From Kaistella soli (GTDB lineage: Bacteria > Bacteroidota > Bacteroidia > Flavobacteriales > Weeksellaceae): DNA of 64,000 nucleotides. Position 1 is the first letter of the stretch. The number at the start of each line of letters is the position of its first letter. The notes under the pieces were generated by a model. That model saw only the letters and a program-made list of their open reading frames with translations, was not told the origin of the DNA and did not search any database. Where the stretch lies: contig NZ_JAHOPF010000001.1 in assembly GCF_019038595.1 (NCBI RefSeq), positions 496,001 through 560,000 of the forward strand, written 5' to 3'. The translations under genes and the position numbers were made by a program. Shown here in pieces: positions 59,694 to 64,000 of this stretch.

Positions 59694-60785
59694 TTAACGA
59701 TGTAAATTTTCTTCGTTTTCAGGATTTACTTTTAATTTGCGCTCTATTTTATTCTCCGGGAAAATTAAGGAGAAGAAGATACTCAGCCCTAAAATACCTA
59801 CGATAATAAGTAAGGAATGAGTGGTTGTAAAGCCCAGTTCTTCGAGATAAATATGGAAAAGCATCTTTAAACCGATAAACGTCAAAAGAACTGATAAACC
59901 TATTTTCAGAAAACGGAATTTGTCGATGATACCAGCCAGCAAAAAGAACATGGAACGCAAACCGATGATCGCAAAAATATTGGAGAAAAACACGACGTAA
60001 GCATCTTTCGTTACTGAGAATATTGCTGGTATACTGTCCACGGCAAAGATCAGATCGGTAGCTTCTATGATCAGGAGAACCAGGAAAAGCGGTGTGACCT
60101 TTTTAACGCCGTCAATGGTGACGAAAAATTTATTTCCTACAAAGTGGTCGTGTACTTTAAAAAAACGTTTGGCAAACTTTACAATGGGATGGTTCTGGGT
60201 ATCGATCTTTTCGTCGCTGTCTTTATCAAAAAACATTTTTATTCCCGTAAACACCAGGAATGCTCCGAATACATACATAATCCAGCTGAACTTCGCAATA
60301 AGTGCTGCACCTACGAATATAAAGATGAAACGCATTACAATAGCCCCCAGAATGCCCCAGAACAACACGCGGTGATAATTCTTCTGAGCGACCCCAAAGG
60401 CACCGAATATAAGGACCATCACAAAGATATTATCCACTGAAAGCGCATATTCCACCACGTAACCTGTGAGATATTCCAAACCTAAATTCTGGTTATATAA
60501 CTGTATGCTGTTTTCAAGATCGCCCGGGATGACTTTTACCGCATGATGATGCGAATTAATGACCTGCTGCAGTTTTTCCATACTGTCGATGCCGTGGAGT
60601 AGGTGACCGTATGAGATAAGCACAAAATAAAAGCACATGGAGAGCGCAACGACAAAAAAGCTCATCAGGCCTGCCTGCTTCATCGAAATCGTGTCTGATT
60701 TTTTCTTTAATAACCCTAAATCCAGAGCGAGGATAAAAAAGATAAATACTAAAAACCCAAGTAGGAAAATTGTCTCGTTTGTCAT
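59694..60785 (-). CDS. TerC/Alx-family membrane protein
   Basis: A 363-residue protein with about nine membrane helices. The family core is EYALSVDNIFVMVLIFGAFG, with LFWGILGAIVMRFIFIF and, in the second half, LLIIEATDLIFAVDSIPAIF carrying the repeated D-N/D-S motif. Members export manganese or help load metalloproteins. The start at 60785 (MTNETIF) is chosen because the longer frame has no conserved sequence. Promoter box TATATTTG lies 15 bases before it. Confidence 0.88.
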   Translation of the reverse strand: MTNETIFLLGFLVFIFFILALDLGLLKKKSDTISMKQAGLMSFFVVALSMCFYFVLISYGHLLHGIDSMEKLQQVINSHHHAVKVIPGDLENSIQLYNQNLGLEYLTGYVVEYALSVDNIFVMVLIFGAFGVAQKNYHRVLFWGILGAIVMRFIFIFVGAALIAKFSWIMYVFGAFLVFTGIKMFFDKDSDEKIDTQNHPIVKFAKRFFKVHDHFVGNKFFVTIDGVKKVTPLFLVLLIIEATDLIFAVDSIPAIFSVTKDAYVVFFSNIFAIIGLRSMFFLLAGIIDKFRFLKIGLSVLLTFIGLKMLFHIYLEELGFTTTHSLLIIVGILGLSIFFSLIFPENKIERKLKVNPENEENLHR

Positions 60786-60800
60786 CTTATAAAATATTGG

Positions 60801-60808
60801 CAAATATA
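60801..60808 (-). promoter_or_regulatory. Promoter -7 box of the TerC-type gene
   Basis: TATATTTG on the minus strand, 15 bases before the ATG at 60785. Confidence 0.5.
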
Positions 60809-61105
60809 CTGAATTAATCATTTTCAGATTAATTTACAAATGTAACAATGTTCGAATTTAACCGTAGATTGATTTCATGCATGTTTATATTTTTTCCCGG
60901 CAAATAGGGTTTTCCACAGCTATTTGAACTTTAAGTAAGTTTAATTATTCAGTTTAGATAGAAGCAATTAAAAACTGTTTTTCAATGAGTTACAAATTTT
61001 AATTAGGAATTATGCAATCCACAATTTTACCAACAGACAATCTGACATTTTGACCCGTTTAATTAATTTACAAAAGTTAATTTTAAATTTCCGGCAAAAA
61101 AGAAT
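60809..61105. other. Divergent intergenic region, no gene seen
   Basis: Nearly 300 AT-rich bases between the TerC-type promoter and the M14 peptidase promoter. No ORF with coding character, palindrome or RNA signature was found. Confidence 0.5.
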
Positions 61106-61113
61106 TAAATTTG
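61106..61113 (+). promoter_or_regulatory. Promoter -7 box of the M14 peptidase gene
   Basis: TAAATTTG, followed after 4 bases by an ATG-TAA minimal ORF (61118-61123) and then the gene's ATG at 61125. Confidence 0.5.
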
Positions 61114-61124
61114 AAAAATGTAAA

Positions 61125-62240
61125 ATGTTACGAATGCCTGAAAATTTCATCTACAGAAAAAACCCTGATTTCCCAAACCGTTATATTTCCCCGCAAAAAT
61201 TATTTTTTTACCTACAGACGAATTACAGCGACTGTATAACTGAGATTGGTAAATCATTTTTGGAGAAACCTATTTTTAAGATGAGTCTGGGAAATGGTGA
61301 CATTAAAGTACTGGCATGGTCGCAGATGCATGGGAACGAATCCAACGCAACCCACGCAATGCTCGATTTAATGGAAGTTTTTAAGCATCAGCCGGAATTA
61401 AAAGAAGATCTGTTTTCCGATATTACACTTGATTTTATTTTTATGCTGAATCCAGACGGTTCTGAAAAATGGAGCCGCAGAAATGCTTTGGATATCGATA
61501 TGAACCGCGATTTTCTTAAACTTTCAAGTAAAGAATTTCCTATTCTCAAAAATATTGCAGAAAACGGAAACTACAGCTACGGACTCAATCTGCACGAACA
61601 GAGAACAATTTTTACCACTGATGGTGAACATCCGGCAACACTTTCATTTTTAGCTCCTTCTGTAAATCATGAAAGAGAAATTACGGAGACCCGGAAAAAA
61701 GCGATGGCGGTGATTGCTAAAATTTATGAAAATCTGAAAAGTGAGCTACCGAAGCAGATTGCGAGATATTCTGACGAATTTTATCCTACCTCCACCGGCG
61801 ATAATTTCACGAAAATGGGAATACCTACCATTTTATATGAAGGCGGACATTTCGCAAACGATTATAAAAGAGAAGGGACAAGAAAGTTTTACACTTTGGC
61901 TTTGTATGAAGGATTAAAAGCCATATCTGAACTGAAAGGATCCACCGAAAACTGGGAATTATATCAGCAGATTCCGGAAAACAAGGAGACTCATTATGAC
62001 ATTATATACAGAAATGTGAAACTCAATACAGATTTTGAATGTATTCTGGATATTGCGGTTCAGTTTAAAGAAGAGATCGTAGAAGGCGACGACGAAATTT
62101 CATTTATCCCGGTGGTGATGGAAGTGGGTGATGTCGGCAGAAAGAAAGGCTGGAAAGAAATAGACTGTGAGGGTAAAACATTTATTTCTGAAAGAAAATT
62201 TCCCAAACTTGATGCAGAAGTCGATTTCCGGATTGAATAA
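61125..62240 (+). CDS. M14-type zinc carboxypeptidase
   Basis: A 371-residue peptidase. The zinc pair is HGNE in AWSQMHGNESNATHAM and a later His in YGLNLHEQRTIF. The Arg/Asn substrate block is MLNPDGSEKWSRRNALDID, and the likely catalytic Glu is in TILYEGGHFANDYKREG. It has no signal peptide. A second, beta-rich part follows from about residue 290. Start choice: ATG 61125 (MLRMPEN) or 61134 (MPENF); frames further upstream contain the promoter. Confidence 0.82.
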   Translation: MLRMPENFIYRKNPDFPNRYISPQKLFFYLQTNYSDCITEIGKSFLEKPIFKMSLGNGDIKVLAWSQMHGNESNATHAMLDLMEVFKHQPELKEDLFSDITLDFIFMLNPDGSEKWSRRNALDIDMNRDFLKLSSKEFPILKNIAENGNYSYGLNLHEQRTIFTTDGEHPATLSFLAPSVNHEREITETRKKAMAVIAKIYENLKSELPKQIARYSDEFYPTSTGDNFTKMGIPTILYEGGHFANDYKREGTRKFYTLALYEGLKAISELKGSTENWELYQQIPENKETHYDIIYRNVKLNTDFECILDIAVQFKEEIVEGDDEISFIPVVMEVGDVGRKKGWKEIDCEGKTFISERKFPKLDAEVDFRIE

Positions 62241-62270
62241 AAAAGCGAAGTCATTGACTTCGCTTTATAT
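62238..62270. terminator. Bidirectional terminator
   Basis: AAAGCGAAGTC pairs perfectly with GACTTCGCTTT (11 bp, loop ATT); T-rich on the right and A-rich on the left, between two convergent genes. Confidence 0.85.
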
Positions 62271-62285
62271 ATTTTTAATTGATAA

Positions 62286-62789
62286 TTAATTAACCACCTT
62301 AATTCCGGAAGCCATAAATCTGATCTCTTCCTGAGGTTTGGTAATAGCATCGATTTCCGCCTGAGATTTTTTTGCATCTTCAGCATAATGTTTCTGTTCA
62401 TCTACAGAAATTACTTTCGTTTCTGCGTTGCCTTCCAATACTACATTTTTACCGATCAGAGCGGTAGGAACGAAGAACGCATAGTCTTTCATTTTTACAA
62501 AAAACTTATCGTTATTTTCTGTTTCTACTGTTAACCAACAGCCTTTTTTATCACAAACATCGGTTACTTTGCCTTTTACCGCTATGTTTTCAACTTTTTT
62601 TGCCTTTTTTAATTTCTTCTCTAGATTCTTTGCAGAAATTGCAGTCTTTTCAGCTTTTGCAGAAACCTGAGCACCATAAACATCACCAACCAAAGCATTT
62701 CCTGCTGGCGGACCTGATTTTTTTTCTGTTTCCTGAGCAAAAACGACTGTGGAAAACGCAATAGTTAATAAAAGAGCTAATTTTTTCAT
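62286..62789 (-). CDS. DUF4920 exported protein
   Basis: A 167-residue protein with signal peptide KKLALLLTIAFSTVVFAQ. The DUF4920 core is GNALVGDVYGAQVSA, AVKGKVTDVCDKKGCWLTVE (two Cys), FFVKMKDYAFFVPTALIGKN and VVLEGNAETK. The fold is OB-like and the Cys pair may bind metal. Function unknown. The start at 62789 is set by the signal peptide. Confidence 0.85.
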   Translation of the reverse strand: MKKLALLLTIAFSTVVFAQETEKKSGPPAGNALVGDVYGAQVSAKAEKTAISAKNLEKKLKKAKKVENIAVKGKVTDVCDKKGCWLTVETENNDKFFVKMKDYAFFVPTALIGKNVVLEGNAETKVISVDEQKHYAEDAKKSQAEIDAITKPQEEIRFMASGIKVVN

Positions 62790-62983
62790 TTTTTTTAATT
62801 TCCACAAAAATAATAAATATTTTTCATTCAAATTTTTATAAAACTAAATTTTGAATAAAATTGATCAATTAGTCTCACTCAAAAAGGAAAATCATTACAT
62901 AAAATTAATATATTTACGGCTTTCAAATTTGAATACGGAAAATTACCGGTATTCTAAAGCGGAAAATTGAAAACTAATTTTTT

Positions 62984-64000
62984 ATGAAGAAAAAACTCAA
63001 ACTGTGGGATTCCACAATGCTCGTAATGGGCTCTATGATCGGAAGCGGAATATTTATCGTAAGTTCCGATATGATGCGGAATCTCGGCTCAGGCTACTGG
63101 CTCATTGCAGTGTGGATTATTACGGGCATCATGACGGTGGCAGCTGCAATTTCTTACGGAGAACTTTCTTCCATGTTTCCGAAAGCCGGTGGACAATACA
63201 CTTATATGACAGAAATTTTCGGGAAAATGACAGGCTTTCTCTACGGGTGGGGTCTTTTTACGGTAATACAAACCGGAACAATTGCTGCAGTAGCAATGGC
63301 TTTCGGAAAGTTTACCGCTTATCTGATCCCTGCGCTTAACAATTCTCAACCGATCTTCCAAAGTGGAAGTTTCAAAATAACCTGGGTTCAGATTTTAGCA
63401 ATTGTCGTGATCTTACTCCTCACTTTTATCAATACGAAAGGGGTGAAAAACGGCAAATTTCTGCAGAATATTTTTACAACTTCTAAAATTATAGCACTGC
63501 TCGGCATTATTGTTTTCGGATTTCTTTTTGTGAAAGATTCACAGTGGGCGCAAAACATGAGTTTTGGATGGAATGCCTTTCAGGATTTTGGAAAAGAAGT
63601 AGGAAACGATCTGATGCCAACCGGCTGGAAATCTATCGGAAGTCTTACCCTCTTAGGCGGTATTGCAGCAGCGATGGTTGGATCGGTTTTCAGTTCTGTT
63701 GCCTGGGAAAATGTCACATTTGTTTCAGGAGAAATTGAAAATCCGAAAAAAAACGTTGTGAAAGCAATGGTGTTGGGAACCACAGTGGTAATGGTTTTGT
63801 ATCTTTTGGTCAATTTTGTTTATCTCAACGCTTTGGATCGTGACGGTATTGCATTTGCTGATAAAAACCGTCCTGCAGTTGCCGCTTCGGAAGTTATTTT
63901 CGGTAATCTCGGAACAGTGATTATGGCGGTTTTAGTTATGATTTCTACTTTTGGCTGTATCAACGGTTTGGTTTTAGCCGGAGCGCGCGTGTTCCAGACG
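62984..64000 (+). CDS. APC-superfamily amino-acid permease, 5' part
   Basis: Open to the window end (339 codons, no stop). It starts LKLWDSTMLVMGSMIGSGIF, the APC first-helix signature with GSMIGSGIF. It continues AAISYGELSSMFPKAGGQYT and VAWENVTFVSGEIENPKKNV, with about nine membrane helices before the edge. An amino-acid exchanger or importer of the LAT/SteT or y+LAT type is likely. The substrate is unknown. The 3' end lies outside. Confidence 0.9.
   Translation, partial: MKKKLKLWDSTMLVMGSMIGSGIFIVSSDMMRNLGSGYWLIAVWIITGIMTVAAAISYGELSSMFPKAGGQYTYMTEIFGKMTGFLYGWGLFTVIQTGTIAAVAMAFGKFTAYLIPALNNSQPIFQSGSFKITWVQILAIVVILLLTFINTKGVKNGKFLQNIFTTSKIIALLGIIVFGFLFVKDSQWAQNMSFGWNAFQDFGKEVGNDLMPTGWKSIGSLTLLGGIAAAMVGSVFSSVAWENVTFVSGEIENPKKNVVKAMVLGTTVVMVLYLLVNFVYLNALDRDGIAFADKNRPAVAASEVIFGNLGTVIMAVLVMISTFGCINGLVLAGARVFQT

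Noticed and set aside
40796-60785. A tellurite/stress (ter) gene system linking the TerB-like and TerC-type genes
   Set aside because: The two genes are about 19 kb apart with no other ter genes, and TerC alone is a common manganese-related protein.
60786-61124. Manganese riboswitch (yybP-ykoY) before the TerC-type gene
   Set aside because: The promoter box lies only 15 bases from the ATG, leaving no room for a riboswitch, and no matching fold was seen.

Overview
The window is a contiguous piece of a Bacteroidetes chromosome, most likely a flavobacterium of the Chryseobacterium/Kaistella group (Weeksellaceae). The evidence is the recurrent -7 promoter box TAnnTTTG, scarce Shine-Dalgarno sequences, and protein families typical of that group (BT_3928, DUF5686, DUF1599, YceI, POT transporters, DPP4, a DnaG without zinc cysteines). 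No phage, insertion sequence, CRISPR array or plasmid module was seen. It reads as core chromosome with short intergenic repeats. Species cannot be fixed by eye.

Region 1 (1-8.7 kb): the end of an RND-efflux adaptor gene, an MbfA-like ferritin/VIT protein, then a complete tryptophan operon trpE-G-D-C-F-B-A. The operon is preceded by a classical transcription attenuator with a 24-residue leader peptide containing three consecutive Trp codons. Heptanucleotide tandem repeats sit inside trpF, at the start of trpA and before trpD, and a GC-rich palindromic repeat separates trpB from trpA.

Region 2 (8.7-25.7 kb): lipB, a 2-oxoacid dehydrogenase E2, a GNAT enzyme, a free-Met-sulfoxide reductase-like GAF protein, a conserved protein of unknown function, an MBL hydrolase and tRNA-Leu(CAA). 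A secreted/outer-membrane cluster (YceI, barrel protein, YceI) follows, then a DUF2459 protein, a possible 26-residue basic peptide, queG, a rhodanese, another barrel protein, glucokinase, a third YceI, a small hydrolase and an AarF/UbiB kinase.

Region 3 (25.7-37 kb): an aquaporin/GMC-oxidoreductase pair, an mlaE-mlaF-mlaD lipid-transport operon, serine deaminase, prephenate dehydrogenase, alanine dehydrogenase, tsaE and an isoaspartyl peptidase/asparaginase.

Region 4 (37-49.5 kb): housekeeping genes (dnaG, clpP, tpiA, folP, recG) mixed with Bacteroidetes-specific membrane proteins. DnaG has lost three of its four zinc ligands. recG appears to start at ATC.

Region 5 (49.5-57 kb): a peptide-use block of dipeptidyl peptidase IV and three tandem POT transporters, all in one direction but mostly separated by terminators. 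Region 6 (57-64 kb): a DUF6496 protein, an AAA ATPase with an altered P-loop, an XRE regulator with operator-like palindromes, a TerC-type membrane protein, an M14 peptidase, a DUF4920 protein and the start of an amino-acid permease that runs off the end.

The best signals are regulatory: the trp attenuator, a set of promoters that place the first base of the mRNA at or next to the start codon, and the repeat families. I did not find a clear new defence, mobile or biosynthetic system.
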